64,000 nt of DNA, taken from positions 1 to 64,000 of the forward strand of contig JAFQPO010000002.1 in the NCBI GenBank assembly GCA_017411715.1. The letters run 5' to 3'. Positions 27,841 to 38,473 of this stretch are shown piece after piece. The position numbers and the translations under genes are program-made. Under the pieces are notes generated by a model, which was not told where the DNA came from, searched no databases, and saw only the letters and a program-made list of their open reading frames with translations. Numbering within the stretch: position 1 is the stretch's first letter; each line of letters begins with the position of its first letter. The stretch comes from Bacilli bacterium (GTDB lineage Bacteria; Bacillota_I; Bacilli_A; ML615J-28; CAG-313).

Positions 27841-28099
27841 AGTTTTCTTTTAAATCATCACTGATTAATTCATACATTAAAGCTGCATCATTCTTTTTAG
27901 TTGATTCTATTATTTGTGTTACTTTAACTGTAATTACCCTTTTACCAAAAGCAATACTTATAATATCCCCAATCTTTACTTCTTTTGAAGGTTTAGCAGG
28001 TTTATCGTTAACTAAAACGCGTTCAGCTTCACTTGCGTTTTTAGCAACAGTTCTTCTTTTAATTAATCTCGATACTTTTAAATATTTATCTAGTCTCAT
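27839..28099 (-). CDS. rqcP: S4-domain RNA-binding protein RqcP (YabO)
   Basis: RqcP binds the 50S-peptidyl-tRNA complex and works with RqcH in alanine tailing of stalled nascent chains. The 86-residue product, the same length as Bacillus YabO, is essentially one S4 domain: [19 protein letters not shown], then [18 protein letters not shown]. The start at 28099 gives the family N-terminus; an ATG at 28135 would add a Lys-rich artefact from within ftsH. It overlaps ftsH by 14 bases. It is the last gene of tilS-ftsH-rqcP. Confidence 0.9.
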   Translation of the reverse strand: MRLDKYLKVSRLIKRRTVAKNASEAERVLVNDKPAKPSKEVKIGDIISIAFGKRVITVKVTQIIESTKKNDAALMYELISDDLKEN

Positions 28100-30089
28100 T
28101 GTTTTCTTCTTTTTGTTCTGTTTTTTCTTCAGCAACTACTTCTTCGGAAGAAGTTTCCATTTGACTTAGTTTTTCTTCAAGCTCAGCCATTTTTGCTTTT
28201 TTCTTTTCCCACCAGTTTAGTTTTCCAGAATTAACAAGTTCTTCAATATCTTCTTTTGTTAAAGTTTCAATTTCAACTAAGTGTTTCGCAAGTAAGTCTA
28301 ATAGTGAACGATTCTCTTTTAATAATTGTTCACCTTGTTTGTAACATTCATCAATGATTCTTCTTACTTCTTGGTCAATTTCAAGTGCAACTTGGTCAGA
28401 GAAGTTTTTATCTGTCATATAATCTCTTCCTAAGAATACAGAACCAGTTTGGCGTTCATATTGAATAGGTCCTAAATTACTCATACCATATTCAGTTACC
28501 ATTGCTCTTGCGATTGCTGTTGCTTTTTGGAAGTCATTGTGAGCACCAGTTGACATTTGATTAAATACTAATGTTTCTGCGATTCTTCCTGCTAATAAAC
28601 TTACAATTTCTGCAGTTAAAGTTTCTTTAGTTTGTAGGAATGTTTCTTCTTCTGGAGTCATTAAATTATAGCCACCAGCCATTCCACGAGGAACAATTGT
28701 AATCTTTTGAACTTTTTGGGCGTATTTTAATCTAATACCAACAACCGCATGTCCTGCTTCATGATAAGCAACAAGAGCTTTTTCTCTTTCAGTATATTTT
28801 TTACTTTTCTTAGCTGGACCCATAATTACACGGTCGATTGCTTCATCAACATGATAAATTTTAATTTCTTTACAGTTTTCTCTAGCTGCTAAAAGGGCTG
28901 CTTCATTAAGTAAGTTTTCTAAATCAGCTCCACTAAAGCCTGGTGTTCTTCTAGCAACATCAGCTAAATTAACACGTGGAGAGAATTTTTTATTACGAGC
29001 GTGTACTTTTAAGATTTGTTCTCTAGCTAATACACCTGGATTGCTAATTGTAATTTGTCTATCAAAACGACCTGGTCTAAGTAGGGCTGGGTCTAAAACG
29101 TCAGCTCTATTTGTTGCGGCCATAACGATAATACCAGAATTTCCTGCGAAACCATCCATTTCAACAAGTAATTGGTTTAATGTTTGTTCTCTTTCATCGT
29201 GGCCTCCACCAAGACCTGTACCTCTTTGGCGCCCAACTGCATCAATTTCATCAATAAATACAATACATGGTGCATTTTGTTTAGCTGTTTTAAACATATC
29301 ACGAACACGGCTTGCACCAACCCCTACAAACATTTCTACGAAGTCAGAACCTGAAATACTATAGAATGGTACATTTGCTTCTCCTGCTACTGCTCTAGCA
29401 AGTAATGTTTTACCAGTACCTGGAGCACCAACAAGTAAAATACCTTTAGGAATTCTAGCTCCCATCGCAAAATATTTTTGTGGATTTTTCAAGAAATCTA
29501 CTACTTCAATTAATTCATCTTTTTCTTCATCAAGACCAGCAACATCTTTAAAGCTTGTTGTTCCTTTTGATGTTAAGCGAGCACGACTTTTAGCAAAATC
29601 AAATGCTTTATTATTACTTGATGCTGAATTTCTAAAAATAATAATAATTAAGAAAATACTTAATCCTAAACCACCAACAATTGTGATTAATCCAAACCAG
29701 TCAAAAGTTGATACTTTGATTGGGCCCTTAAATTCAGCTGGTAAATCATATTGTTCAATTAAATCAAATATTAAATCAAGTTGCTTTTCGTTAACTCTGA
29801 TTTCATATCCCTTATATTTTCCAGCTTTAACCTTAGCCTCAGAATATTCACCATACACAATTTTGTTACCAGAATTGGCACTTCCTTCTTCACCCTTGTA
29901 CTCAACAGTTTTAATATCGCCATTTAAAAGTAATTCTTCGAACTCTTGCCAGCTATTTAACTCTTCAACAGTTGATACGTTTCTTAAACTAAAAATAACA
30001 ATACCAGCTATAACTGATAAAAATAAAAATACGACAATCAAGTCACCCATACCAAAACGGCGACGTTTTTTGTTATTCATGCTTTGCAT
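28086..30089 (-). CDS. ftsH: ATP-dependent membrane zinc metalloprotease FtsH
   Basis: FtsH degrades misfolded membrane and regulatory proteins. The 667 residues contain two membrane helices (about 16-36 and 130-150) flanking an extracellular domain, an AAA+ domain with Walker A GAPGTGKT (221-228) and Walker B IVFIDEID, the arginine finger region RPGRFDRQI, and the protease zinc motif HEAGH (443-447). The C-terminal tail is Glu/Lys-rich. GGAGGG precedes the start. tilS is 10 bases upstream, the same neighbour as in Bacillus (tilS-hprT-ftsH) but without hprT. Confidence 0.97.
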   Translation of the reverse strand: MQSMNNKKRRRFGMGDLIVVFLFLSVIAGIVIFSLRNVSTVEELNSWQEFEELLLNGDIKTVEYKGEEGSANSGNKIVYGEYSEAKVKAGKYKGYEIRVNEKQLDLIFDLIEQYDLPAEFKGPIKVSTFDWFGLITIVGGLGLSIFLIIIIFRNSASSNNKAFDFAKSRARLTSKGTTSFKDVAGLDEEKDELIEVVDFLKNPQKYFAMGARIPKGILLVGAPGTGKTLLARAVAGEANVPFYSISGSDFVEMFVGVGASRVRDMFKTAKQNAPCIVFIDEIDAVGRQRGTGLGGGHDEREQTLNQLLVEMDGFAGNSGIIVMAATNRADVLDPALLRPGRFDRQITISNPGVLAREQILKVHARNKKFSPRVNLADVARRTPGFSGADLENLLNEAALLAARENCKEIKIYHVDEAIDRVIMGPAKKSKKYTEREKALVAYHEAGHAVVGIRLKYAQKVQKITIVPRGMAGGYNLMTPEEETFLQTKETLTAEIVSLLAGRIAETLVFNQMSTGAHNDFQKATAIARAMVTEYGMSNLGPIQYERQTGSVFLGRDYMTDKNFSDQVALEIDQEVRRIIDECYKQGEQLLKENRSLLDLLAKHLVEIETLTKEDIEELVNSGKLNWWEKKKAKMAELEEKLSQMETSSEEVVAEEKTEQKEENNETR

Positions 30090-30099
30090 TTAACCCTCC

Positions 30100-31371
30100 T
30101 TATTTTTTAAATCCTAATATTTCAATTATTTCTTGATCTTTATTTTCAAGTACTAAGATATGTGGTCTATATATATGTGATACCTTTTTATTTGTCATTA
30201 TATCATTTACTTTTTTAGTTCCACCTTTGGTCTTAATTTTATCACCGGTTTTTTTTGTTCTAATGACAATTGGCAAATCTTGTATATTATAGCACATCTT
30301 ACCTTTAGTTGGTTCAAAATAAATAATATTTTTAAATTCTTCAGAGACAATTATTTTTCTGTTATCTGGTAAATCATATTCACCACTTTGATTAATTTCT
30401 AAATAATAGTTAAGTTCTTCAGTGTGACTAGTAAATAATAAATAGCCATATTCTTTAATAAATAACAAGTCATTATTAATGTTACTAATGATTGTTGTTT
30501 TAGAAGATTTAATTTGTTTAATAATTTCTTCGATACAAATTTTAGATAATTTGTAATCAAATAAAATTGTAAACAAACATTCCTTCTGCATAAAATCATC
30601 TAATTCTAAGAACTTATTTTGATCTACTTTAATAATATTATTATTTACACAAACATTATCTTTTATAAATAAATTAACTTGATTTTTTAAGATATTCCCC
30701 GCGTAAATTAATGTTTCACTATAATCTTGAAGTGATTTAAGCCAATTGGGATTTTCTTTTTTAATTACTGGAACAATGTCTTTTCTTATTCTATTTCTAG
30801 TATATATAGTACTTTCATTTGAAACATCTTCAAAATAATGATATTCTTGGCTGTGCATATATTCATATATATCTTTTTTACTTATTGAAAGTAAAGGCCT
30901 AACGATTTGATAGTTTTTATGAGCAGATATTTCTTTAATCCCCGCATATCCTAATAAATTAGATGATTTAATAAATCTCATGATAATTGTTTCTAAATTA
31001 TCATCTGCGTGGTGAGCAGTTAATAAAATCTTAGAATTAGTTTTTGTTAAAACTTTTTCAAAAAACATATATCTTTTATTTCTTGCCCATTCTTGAAAAT
31101 TATCATTTCCCTCATAATTTAGTTTTTCAATATAGCATTTAAGATTGTGTTTAAAGCAGAAATCTTGAATGTATTTTTCTTCTTCGTTTGACTCAATTCT
31201 TTTTTGATGATTTACGTGCGCAACAGTTATTAGTTCATGTGGCCATATATTCATCAGCCCTCTTAATAAAGCCATTGAATCAACTCCGGTTGAACAAGCA
31301 ACAACTAAATTTTGATTTACAAAAGATGATAATTTATTAGATAAATGTTGTTCAAAACTTACTTTATCCAT
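30100..31371 (-). CDS. tilS: tRNA(Ile)-lysidine synthetase
   Basis: TilS modifies C34 of the CAU-anticodon tRNA-Ile to lysidine so that it reads AUA. The N-type PP-loop motif is STGVDSMAL near residue 28, followed by VAHVNHQKR and LLTAHHADDNLETIIMR, which are family hallmarks. The C-terminal part (VIRTKKTGDKIKT, GTKKVNDIM) matches the TilS C-domain. 423 residues, normal. AUA is common in this AT-rich window, so the enzyme is expected to be essential. Confidence 0.93.
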   Translation of the reverse strand: MDKVSFEQHLSNKLSSFVNQNLVVACSTGVDSMALLRGLMNIWPHELITVAHVNHQKRIESNEEEKYIQDFCFKHNLKCYIEKLNYEGNDNFQEWARNKRYMFFEKVLTKTNSKILLTAHHADDNLETIIMRFIKSSNLLGYAGIKEISAHKNYQIVRPLLSISKKDIYEYMHSQEYHYFEDVSNESTIYTRNRIRKDIVPVIKKENPNWLKSLQDYSETLIYAGNILKNQVNLFIKDNVCVNNNIIKVDQNKFLELDDFMQKECLFTILFDYKLSKICIEEIIKQIKSSKTTIISNINNDLLFIKEYGYLLFTSHTEELNYYLEINQSGEYDLPDNRKIIVSEEFKNIIYFEPTKGKMCYNIQDLPIVIRTKKTGDKIKTKGGTKKVNDIMTNKKVSHIYRPHILVLENKDQEIIEILGFKK

Positions 31372-31408
31372 ATTTTACCTACCTTATTATACATCATTTA
31401 TATCATAT

Positions 31409-31449
31409 ATAAGTGATACTAGTTTGAATTTTTTGTGAATATCACTTAT
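31409..31449. promoter_or_regulatory. 10-bp inverted repeat upstream of the tilS-ftsH-rqcP operon
   Basis: ATAAGTGATA (31409-31418) and TATCACTTAT (31440-31449) are exact reverse complements 21 bases apart, lying just upstream of a TATAAT box (31386-31391, minus strand). A candidate operator; it could also be a chance feature of AT-rich DNA. Confidence 0.4.
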
Positions 31450-31476
31450 TTCATATATATATTACCACTTTTTAGT

Positions 31477-31506
31477 AAAAAAAGCAAGCGTTATTTCTTG
31501 CTTGCT
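31477..31506 (-). terminator. Intrinsic terminator overlapping the ddl stop codon
   Basis: AGCAAGC (31483-31489) and GCTTGCT (31500-31506) form the stem; the ddl stop codon (31491-31493) is in the loop and a T-run follows on the minus strand. Confidence 0.8.
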
Positions 31507-32585
31507 AGTTTTGTCTTGGTTAAGATTGTACTTTTATATCTTTGAGTTAGGTTTTTTTCATTTTGATAATTTAACCAAAGGGCTTGAAGCATGTTTTGAT
31601 ATATTACTTCTTTTACATCAATTCCTTTATTTTTAAACATATTTAAAGATAAATTACCTGGGATTGTATTTACTTCACATACATATATTTGGTTAGTTGT
31701 TTGATTCTTTAAAAAATCAATTCTAATTATTCCTTTTTCAAAATAACTATTATATATATTTTTAGCCATTAATATGATTTGATTAATTTCTTCTTCGTTT
31801 AAGTCTATTGGTAGTTTGACCCTTTTTGATGTTAGATATTTATCTTCGAAAGTATAAAACTCATTATTCGTATATGATTTTTCGACATTTGATAAATATA
31901 TATTATCTTTGTATTTATAAAGAGCTAAACTATATTCAGTAAAGTTTTCAATTAATGGTTCTATTAATAGTTTATTAGAATATGTAAATGATTCTTGTAG
32001 TTTTTTAGTTAATGCTTGTTCATTAGTTACAGTAGTAATACCAATACTAGAGCCAAGTGATAATGGTTTTATTATAATGGGTAAGTTTAAAGTAACTTTT
32101 TGATTTTGTTTTGTTAGGAGTTGATATTCTAAAGTTTTGATATTTATTTTTTCTAATAATAGTTTAGTTATATATTTATCTTGAAACATTGAAGCTTCTA
32201 AAACATTAGGACATACTGATGGTATTTGTAAGAATTTAGTATATCCAGCTATTATTCCATCTTCTAAGCCTTCACCATGCATAATTGGTAAAATTAGGTC
32301 AATTTTAAGCCCATTTAGAGACTTTTTATGTGATTTTAGAATAGTTGCTTCACTAGTTTTTAAAAGGGCTATTTCGTTTGTTTTAGTTAGTAGTTTATTT
32401 AAGTGTTGATAGTTTTTAATATCTGTTAATTCACTACATGTATATAAAACATTATCATAATCAGCATATACTAATACTTTATTATACCTTGGATCATCTT
32501 TTATTAAATTATATACATATAAAGCACTTACAACACTAACATCACTTTCTAAACTCTTACCCCCAAACATTAATAATACATTCAT
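31491..32585 (-). CDS. ddl: D-alanine--D-alanine ligase family (ATP-grasp)
   Basis: Ddl joins two D-Ala with ATP for the end of the peptidoglycan stem peptide. 364 residues, ATP-grasp fold: FGGKSLESDVSVVSAL replaces the usual GGxSxEHxVS start, LPIMHGEGLEDGIIAG, IIKPLSLGSSIGI, and the C-terminal CEVNTIPGNLSLNMFKNKGI metal-binding segment. It is diverged, with Glu-Ser-Asp in place of Glu-His at the N-motif, so specificity for a variant such as D-Ala-D-X cannot be excluded. The Mur-ligase gene is two bases upstream, which joins product and user in one operon. Confidence 0.88.
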   Translation of the reverse strand: MNVLLMFGGKSLESDVSVVSALYVYNLIKDDPRYNKVLVYADYDNVLYTCSELTDIKNYQHLNKLLTKTNEIALLKTSEATILKSHKKSLNGLKIDLILPIMHGEGLEDGIIAGYTKFLQIPSVCPNVLEASMFQDKYITKLLLEKINIKTLEYQLLTKQNQKVTLNLPIIIKPLSLGSSIGITTVTNEQALTKKLQESFTYSNKLLIEPLIENFTEYSLALYKYKDNIYLSNVEKSYTNNEFYTFEDKYLTSKRVKLPIDLNEEEINQIILMAKNIYNSYFEKGIIRIDFLKNQTTNQIYVCEVNTIPGNLSLNMFKNKGIDVKEVIYQNMLQALWLNYQNEKNLTQRYKSTILTKTKLASKK

Positions 32586-32587
32586 AC

Positions 32588-34081
32588 TTACCCCCTTAAA
32601 TAATTTTCTGGCAAATCATTTTCTATTAAAACTATAGCTTCTTGATAGTTACTTAAAACAAAACTATATGCCTCTTTGAAACTATTAAACATTTTATATT
32701 CTTTTCTATGTTTATCTAGATAATTACTAATATATATACTACTTTCATTCCTAATCAAAATAACATCAATATCTAATAACATAGCTGCAGCACGTTCATT
32801 AATCATTTTCGTATATTTACCTAAATCTACTATACCTGGAGTAATAATAACTTTTAATTCTTTGTGTTCTTTTAAGAATTTTAAACTATTTTCAAACCCC
32901 ACTATATTAGAACTATAACTATTATCAACAATCACTAAATTATCTTTTTTCCTAACTTCTAATCGGTGTGGAGCTGATTTTATTAAAGCACTTTTATCTT
33001 TAATCATATCTATATCTAATCCTAGATATAAACTAGTAACTACAGCTAATAAATAATTTGATTTATTTCCATCTCCATATATATTAGGTTTAATAGTAGC
33101 TAAACTTATTTGCTTATGATATATAAAATCACCATCATAATAATATTCACAATCACTATTTTTTATACTACATCTAATTAGTTTAAGGTGTTTTGGATAA
33201 TTATAATTTTTTAAATATTCACAATCATCATTAATAATAACTGCCTTCAATGATTTAGATGTTAGAACTTTCATTTTTTCATTAATAATATTTTCAATTG
33301 TTTTAAATGTTGAAGTATGTTGATATGTTATACCTGTTAATATTACTATTTCTGGTTCTACTAGGTTAGTTAAATCATAGATATCATTTTTATGGGTTGC
33401 GGCTAACTCAAATAATAAAATATCATCATATATTTCAATATCTTCATTAATCATCTTCGTAATTCCCATTAAAGTATTGACTGAATTTTTTGATGTTTTA
33501 ACAAAATATTTTGTGCTAAGTAATGTATCAATGAAATTTTTAGTTGAAGTTTTCCCATAACTACCTACAACCGCAATTTTTCTAGCTCTTATTTTATTTA
33601 GTTTTTGATAAGCTTTTTTAACATATCTTTTATTTATTAGTTTTTCTAGTGGATATAAAAGATAAAAATTAATTAGAATAATAACTGGATTAACTACTAA
33701 CATTAATACTACATATATGTCTTTATATATAATACTAGTTAATAAAATAAAAGTAATAAGTACATAATAAAGCAAAAAATATCTAATGGTTCTTTTAGTA
33801 TATTTAATTTTAATAAAGTTTTTGGAAGTTTTATAATAAAGGCCTAAATAGAAAAATAGTAAAAAGATAATCCAATACCACATATTAGTTATTAGATATA
33901 AAAGAAAGATTGTATATATTCCTATTAAAAAGAAAACTTGTGTCAGTTCAAAATAATAAAGTTTAAAATGTTTTAACATTTTAAAAGGATGATAATGTTC
34001 TTGTTGAAAATAACCATATAAGTAATGCGTAAGATATATGACTATAAAAATAGTACTAAAGATAATAATATAATCAACCAT
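32588..34081 (-). CDS. Membrane-anchored MurF-like Mur ligase lacking the usual N-domain
   Basis: MurF adds D-Ala-D-Ala to the UDP-MurNAc-tripeptide. Residues about 150-497 are a Mur ligase central plus C-terminal domain: P-loop GSYGKTS (173-179), the KTSKNSVNTLMGI stretch, HRLEVRKKDNLVIVDNSYSS and ITPGIVDLGKY. In place of the UDP-binding N-domain there are about six hydrophobic helices (residues 1-150). The start at 34081 is set by GGAGG. It sits between an alpha/beta hydrolase and ddl. The context supports MurF activity or a related ligase, but the changed N-terminus makes the exact substrate uncertain. Confidence 0.82.
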   Translation of the reverse strand: MVDYIIIFSTIFIVIYLTHYLYGYFQQEHYHPFKMLKHFKLYYFELTQVFFLIGIYTIFLLYLITNMWYWIIFLLFFYLGLYYKTSKNFIKIKYTKRTIRYFLLYYVLITFILLTSIIYKDIYVVLMLVVNPVIILINFYLLYPLEKLINKRYVKKAYQKLNKIRARKIAVVGSYGKTSTKNFIDTLLSTKYFVKTSKNSVNTLMGITKMINEDIEIYDDILLFELAATHKNDIYDLTNLVEPEIVILTGITYQHTSTFKTIENIINEKMKVLTSKSLKAVIINDDCEYLKNYNYPKHLKLIRCSIKNSDCEYYYDGDFIYHKQISLATIKPNIYGDGNKSNYLLAVVTSLYLGLDIDMIKDKSALIKSAPHRLEVRKKDNLVIVDNSYSSNIVGFENSLKFLKEHKELKVIITPGIVDLGKYTKMINERAAAMLLDIDVILIRNESSIYISNYLDKHRKEYKMFNSFKEAYSFVLSNYQEAIVLIENDLPENYLRG

Positions 34082-34844
34082 TCTTAACCTCCAATGAATC
34101 AAGATATGATAAAACTATCAAATTAAATTTAGTTGTTTCATCTAAGTATGGAAAATGACCTGATGATTCAAAAACAATCAAACTAGAATTTTTAATATTT
34201 TCATTCATAATCATACCATCTTTTAAAGAAGTAGTATAATCATTTTTACCCCATAATATTAATGTATCAAGTTTAATATCTTTTAAATATGGTTTTAAAT
34301 TAACATGAATAGTTTTATTCATCGTTTCTTTTAATAAAGGACTACTATTTATATAATCTATGCTGCCGCTTGTTTCTTCTAATATTTTTAGTTTTTGTTT
34401 TAAAGATAACAGTTTATAAAGTTTTTTTCTTGTTTTATATTTTAATACTTTATATTTAGTGAGAAGATTAAAATGTTTAATTCCTGCACTATCAACAAGA
34501 ATTAAGCCTATAATTTGATCTAAATTATATTTATTTAAATTAATTAAGATTCTCCCTCCAAAAGAATGTCCTAATATTACAACATTATTTAATTTTAAAT
34601 CTATAATCATTTGTTTTATTAATTCACTATAATCATCTAAACTATATGCTCTGTTTAAACTACTATTACCAAAGCCAGGTAAATCAATAGCAATAACATT
34701 ATGATGCCTTGCAATTTCTTTAAAAACTTCGCGAAATGTTATTATACTCATTCCCCAACCATGTAGCAAAATAATTGTTTTGTTAGATTTATTAGTATAA
34801 GATGCCTCATAATTAACTTTATCATTATTAAAAAAGTATTCCAT
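34074..34844 (-). CDS. Alpha/beta hydrolase
   Basis: 256 residues with HGWG oxyanion motif, DLPGFGNSS, nucleophile Ser94 in LGHSFGG, a helical lid (about 125-180), the acid in LWGKNDYTTS and catalytic His in SSGHFPYLDE. The start at 34844 is supported by AAGGTGA; 34874 has no ribosome site. It overlaps the Mur ligase gene by eight bases and is the first gene of the operon. Substrate unknown; an esterase or amidase acting on wall precursors is only an inference from context. Confidence 0.88.
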   Translation of the reverse strand: MEYFFNNDKVNYEASYTNKSNKTIILLHGWGMSIITFREVFKEIARHHNVIAIDLPGFGNSSLNRAYSLDDYSELIKQMIIDLKLNNVVILGHSFGGRILINLNKYNLDQIIGLILVDSAGIKHFNLLTKYKVLKYKTRKKLYKLLSLKQKLKILEETSGSIDYINSSPLLKETMNKTIHVNLKPYLKDIKLDTLILWGKNDYTTSLKDGMIMNENIKNSSLIVFESSGHFPYLDETTKFNLIVLSYLDSLEVKNG

Positions 34845-34910
34845 ACTTTCACCTTCTGTATCAATATATGTCAAAGATTTTTAAAAATCACTTTTTTAAA
34901 AAGATTATAT

Positions 34911-34939
34911 TTGACAAATCGTTTTTGAAAGTGTAAAAT
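34911..34939 (+). promoter_or_regulatory. Strong predicted promoter of the LRR lipoprotein gene
   Basis: TTGACA (34911-34916) and TAAAAT (34934-34939) separated by 17 bases, 23 bases before the ATG. A TATAAT for the divergent hydrolase operon (34904-34909, minus strand) adjoins it, so the two may compete. Confidence 0.7.
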
Positions 34940-34962
34940 GATATTGAAAGAGGTACATATAT

Positions 34963-36603
34963 ATGAAAAAAATTATTACTACATTTTTATTATGTTTTTG
35001 TTTTAGTTTAGTACTTATTGGATGTACTACAACTCAAAATCAAACAACTAAAAAATTAAATACACCATCTAATATAAGAATTGAATATGTTAATAATAAA
35101 CAACAATTATTATTTGATGAAGTAGCAAATGCGAATAGATATACCGCAACTTTTTATCAAAATGAACAAATTGTTAAAGAAATTCAAGTATCAAACGCGT
35201 CAATCTTAGATTTAGAAATTGGTGAATATGAAGTTAGCATTAAAGCTCTTGATACAACTTATGCATATGATGCATCTGATGCTTCTAGCAAAATTTCTTT
35301 TATTAAAGAAACAGAGACAAAATATTTTAACTTTGTTTTAAATAGTCAAGGTACTGAATATTTAGTTTCAAAATCTACAAGCAACGCTTTACCAAAACAC
35401 ATTATTATTCCTAGTGAATATAATAAATTACCTGTAACCGGTATTATGCAAAATGGTTTTGAACATACAGAAATTATTTCTATTAGATTACTTGATAATA
35501 TTAAATTAATTGGTAAGCAAGCATTTAGTTACTCTTCACTTCAAAAAATTGAATTAACTGATTCTATTTTAGAAATAGAACGTGAAGCTTTCTATTCTTG
35601 TTTATATCTACAAAGTTTCGATATTCCAAAATCTATTTCAACAATTCCATTTGAATGTTTTTATAAATGTGCTAGTTTAAAAGAAATCACAATTCCACAA
35701 AATATTACAACAATTGAAGCAAGTGCTTTTAATGGTTGCAGTGGTTTAGGCGAAGCTCTATCAATTCAAAATATTATTAATTTATTAAATAACGAAAATA
35801 TAAATGTTACAACTGATACTTTAGCTAGTATGGATTTAGAAAGTTTAAACGAATTCTTAGCAGAAAATAACGCAAAAAGTGTTTTATCTTTTGTAAAGAT
35901 TTATCCTTCAACTAACGCTAAAGAAATTAAATATGATGTCAAGTTATCAACAGGGTTAGAAAACTTAACAATTGAAAACGCAGATACTTTAACATATGTA
36001 GGAAATGATGCATTTAATAGCACACCATGGTTTGAATCTCATCCAATTGGCCTTGTATACGTTGGTAAAGTATTATACAAAGTAAATGGTCAAATTGAAG
36101 GTGTTGTTGATTATATTAAAGAAGATACTATCTCTATTACAAACCAAGTATTCTTTTATCAAAGAGGCATAACAAAAGTCGTTATTCCAGGTAGTGTTAA
36201 TGGTATCTCACACACTATGTTTAGACAATGTATTAATCTTGAAGAAGTTGTTATTGAAGAAGGTGTTGAATTTATTGATATTCAAGCATTTGATGGATGT
36301 GGAAAACTAAAAACTGTTTATATTCCTAAATCAATGAAAGAAATCAAAGAACAAGCATTCATTAATTGTCGTAAATTAACTAATTTAATTTTAGCTGATA
36401 ATCTTGAATTAGAACATATCGGTAATGATGCTTTCACAAACTGTTCAAGCCTTACATCAATTAAAATTCCAAGTACTGTAACATATGTTGGTTCTAATGC
36501 TTTTAGTGGTTGTAGTAATCTTACTATTTACTTAACTAGTGAAGCTCCAAATACATGGAATGCTTCTTGGAATAGTAGTAATCGACCTATAGTAATCGAG
36601 TAA
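34963..36603 (+). CDS. BspA-type LRR lipoprotein
   Basis: 546 residues. Signal peptide with lipobox LIGC and lipidated Cys21, an N-terminal fibronectin-like beta segment (about 35-125), then two blocks of LRR_5 repeats (about 150-260 and 320-530) with pattern IPKSMKEIKEQAFINCRKLT. It ends in the family's WNASWNSSNRPIVIE cap. BspA-like proteins bind host matrix or other bacteria; here no target can be assigned. Monocistronic. Confidence 0.85.
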   Translation: MKKIITTFLLCFCFSLVLIGCTTTQNQTTKKLNTPSNIRIEYVNNKQQLLFDEVANANRYTATFYQNEQIVKEIQVSNASILDLEIGEYEVSIKALDTTYAYDASDASSKISFIKETETKYFNFVLNSQGTEYLVSKSTSNALPKHIIIPSEYNKLPVTGIMQNGFEHTEIISIRLLDNIKLIGKQAFSYSSLQKIELTDSILEIEREAFYSCLYLQSFDIPKSISTIPFECFYKCASLKEITIPQNITTIEASAFNGCSGLGEALSIQNIINLLNNENINVTTDTLASMDLESLNEFLAENNAKSVLSFVKIYPSTNAKEIKYDVKLSTGLENLTIENADTLTYVGNDAFNSTPWFESHPIGLVYVGKVLYKVNGQIEGVVDYIKEDTISITNQVFFYQRGITKVVIPGSVNGISHTMFRQCINLEEVVIEEGVEFIDIQAFDGCGKLKTVYIPKSMKEIKEQAFINCRKLTNLILADNLELEHIGNDAFTNCSSLTSIKIPSTVTYVGSNAFSGCSNLTIYLTSEAPNTWNASWNSSNRPIVIE

Positions 36604-36607
36604 ATTA

Positions 36608-36635
36608 AAAGGTGCAAGAAATTCTTGCACCTAAT
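36608..36635. terminator. Bidirectional terminator between the LRR gene and sufB
   Basis: AGGTGCAAGAA (36610-36620) pairs with TTCTTGCACCT (36622-36632); A-run before and T-rich tract after serve both directions. Confidence 0.8.
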
Positions 36636-38034
36636 TTTTATTCATTTCTAATTTAATTAATTGATTTAATTCAACCGCATATTCCATTGGAAGTTCTTTC
36701 GCGAATGGTTCAATAAATCCCATAACAATCATTTGTGTTGCTTGAGCTTCAGTAAGTCCTCTACTCATTAAATAGAATAATTGATCTTCATTTACTTTTG
36801 AAACTGTTGCTTCATGTTCAATATATGATGAATCGTTTTGAGTAATGTTTGTTGGAATTGTATCACTTGTAGATATATCATCTAATATTAATGTGTCACA
36901 TTCTACATGTGATTTCGCATTAGTAGCATTTTTACCATGTCTTACTAATCCACGATAGTTTACTTTTCCACCACCACGACAAAGTGACTTAGAAATAATT
37001 TGGCTTGTTGTATTTGGAGCTAAGTGAATCATCTTAGCACCAGTATCTTGGAATTGATTACTTGAAGCAAACGCAATTGAGATTGTAGTTCCTTTTGCGC
37101 CTTCACCTGCTAGTACACAAGCTGGATATTTCATATTAACCATTGAGCCAATATTACCATCAATCCATTCCATATGAGCCCCTGCTTCAACATAGGCTCT
37201 TTTTGTTACTAAGTTGACAATATTATTAGACCAGTTTTGAACAGTTGAATATCTACAATATCCACCTTTTTTAATATATATTTCTACAACTGCAGCATGT
37301 AATGAATCTTTAGAATATTTAGGAGCAGTACATCCTTCAACATAATGAACACTAGCTCCTTCATCAACAATGATTAATGTTCTTTCAAATTGTCCCATTT
37401 GTTCAGAGTTAATTCTAAAGTATGATTGTAGTGGTTTTTCAATTTTTACGTTTTTAGGAACATATATAAATGAACCACCACTCCAAGTTGCGGTATTAAG
37501 GGATGCAAACATATTGTCTTGATAAGGAACAACTTTCGCGAAATATTCTTTAACAATTTCAGGGTATAATCTAACTGCTGTATCAGTATCACAGAATAAT
37601 ACACCTAATTCTTCTAATTCTTTAATAGTAGAATGATATACTACTTCTGATTCAAACTGTGTAGAAACCCCTGCTAAATATTTTTGTTCTGATTCTCTAA
37701 TTCCTAGTTTATCAAATGTATCTTTAATTTCTGTAGGTACATTATCCCAACTAGATTCTGCTTTTTCACTTGATTTAATATAATAAGTATATTCATCAAA
37801 ATCTATGAATGATAGATCTGGGCCATATGTTGGCCATTTTTTCTTTTCAAATTCATGATAAGCTTTTAATCTAAGTTCTTTCATCCATAATGGTTCTTTT
37901 TTGATGTTTGATATTTGTTCTACTACATCCTTGTTTAAACCTTTACCAGTATCGATTACATTTTTAACATCAGTCTTAAAACCATATTGATAATCATTCC
38001 CAAGGTTTTCTAAAAACTCTTTTTTATCAGACAT
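36631..38034 (-). CDS. sufB: Fe-S cluster scaffold subunit SufB
   Basis: SufB with SufC and SufD builds Fe-S clusters. 467 residues with the family landmarks [65 protein letters not shown] and [20 protein letters not shown]. The start at 38034 is set by GGTGAAGA and overlaps the sufU stop. It is the last gene of sufCDSUB. Confidence 0.97.
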   Translation of the reverse strand: MSDKKEFLENLGNDYQYGFKTDVKNVIDTGKGLNKDVVEQISNIKKEPLWMKELRLKAYHEFEKKKWPTYGPDLSFIDFDEYTYYIKSSEKAESSWDNVPTEIKDTFDKLGIRESEQKYLAGVSTQFESEVVYHSTIKELEELGVLFCDTDTAVRLYPEIVKEYFAKVVPYQDNMFASLNTATWSGGSFIYVPKNVKIEKPLQSYFRINSEQMGQFERTLIIVDEGASVHYVEGCTAPKYSKDSLHAAVVEIYIKKGGYCRYSTVQNWSNNIVNLVTKRAYVEAGAHMEWIDGNIGSMVNMKYPACVLAGEGAKGTTISIAFASSNQFQDTGAKMIHLAPNTTSQIISKSLCRGGGKVNYRGLVRHGKNATNAKSHVECDTLILDDISTSDTIPTNITQNDSSYIEHEATVSKVNEDQLFYLMSRGLTEAQATQMIVMGFIEPFAKELPMEYAVELNQLIKLEMNKN

Positions 38035-38473
38035 CTTCTTCACCACTCTTACCAGCAAGGATTGTTCCTAAAGCTTTCCAAGCAAGAATAGCACATTTCA
38101 TTCTTGCGGGGAACTGAGCAACACCACCAAAAGCCATAGCTTCATCAAGACGTTCTTCATCTGTCACATCTTCACCTTTAATTAAATTATAAAAGTCTTC
38201 TATAACTTCTTGTACTTCCTCGATGTCTTTACCTTTAACTACTTCACTCATTACAGATGCAGATGAACAACAAATTGAACATCCTGTTCCTTCATGATGG
38301 ATTTCTTCAATATGATGATCTTTAATTTTTACTTCAATTGTTACATCATCACCACAAGAAGGATTTTTTAGGCGAAGTTTAGTATATTCATCAGTATTTT
38401 TCAAACCTTTATTACGGGGATTTTTAAAATGCTCAACGATAACTTGTCTATATAATTCATTCATTGAACTCAT
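38027..38473 (-). CDS. sufU: Zinc-dependent sulfurtransferase SufU
   Basis: SufU accepts sulfane sulfur from SufS. 148 residues starting [20 protein letters not shown]; conserved Cys are in [23 protein letters not shown] and [11 protein letters not shown], with the family insert between Cys2 and Cys3. AAGGAG fits the ATG at 38473, while the in-frame GTG at 38482 is too close. It overlaps the sufS stop by four bases (ATGA). Confidence 0.95.
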   Translation of the reverse strand: MSSMNELYRQVIVEHFKNPRNKGLKNTDEYTKLRLKNPSCGDDVTIEVKIKDHHIEEIHHEGTGCSICCSSASVMSEVVKGKDIEEVQEVIEDFYNLIKGEDVTDEERLDEAMAFGGVAQFPARMKCAILAWKALGTILAGKSGEEDV

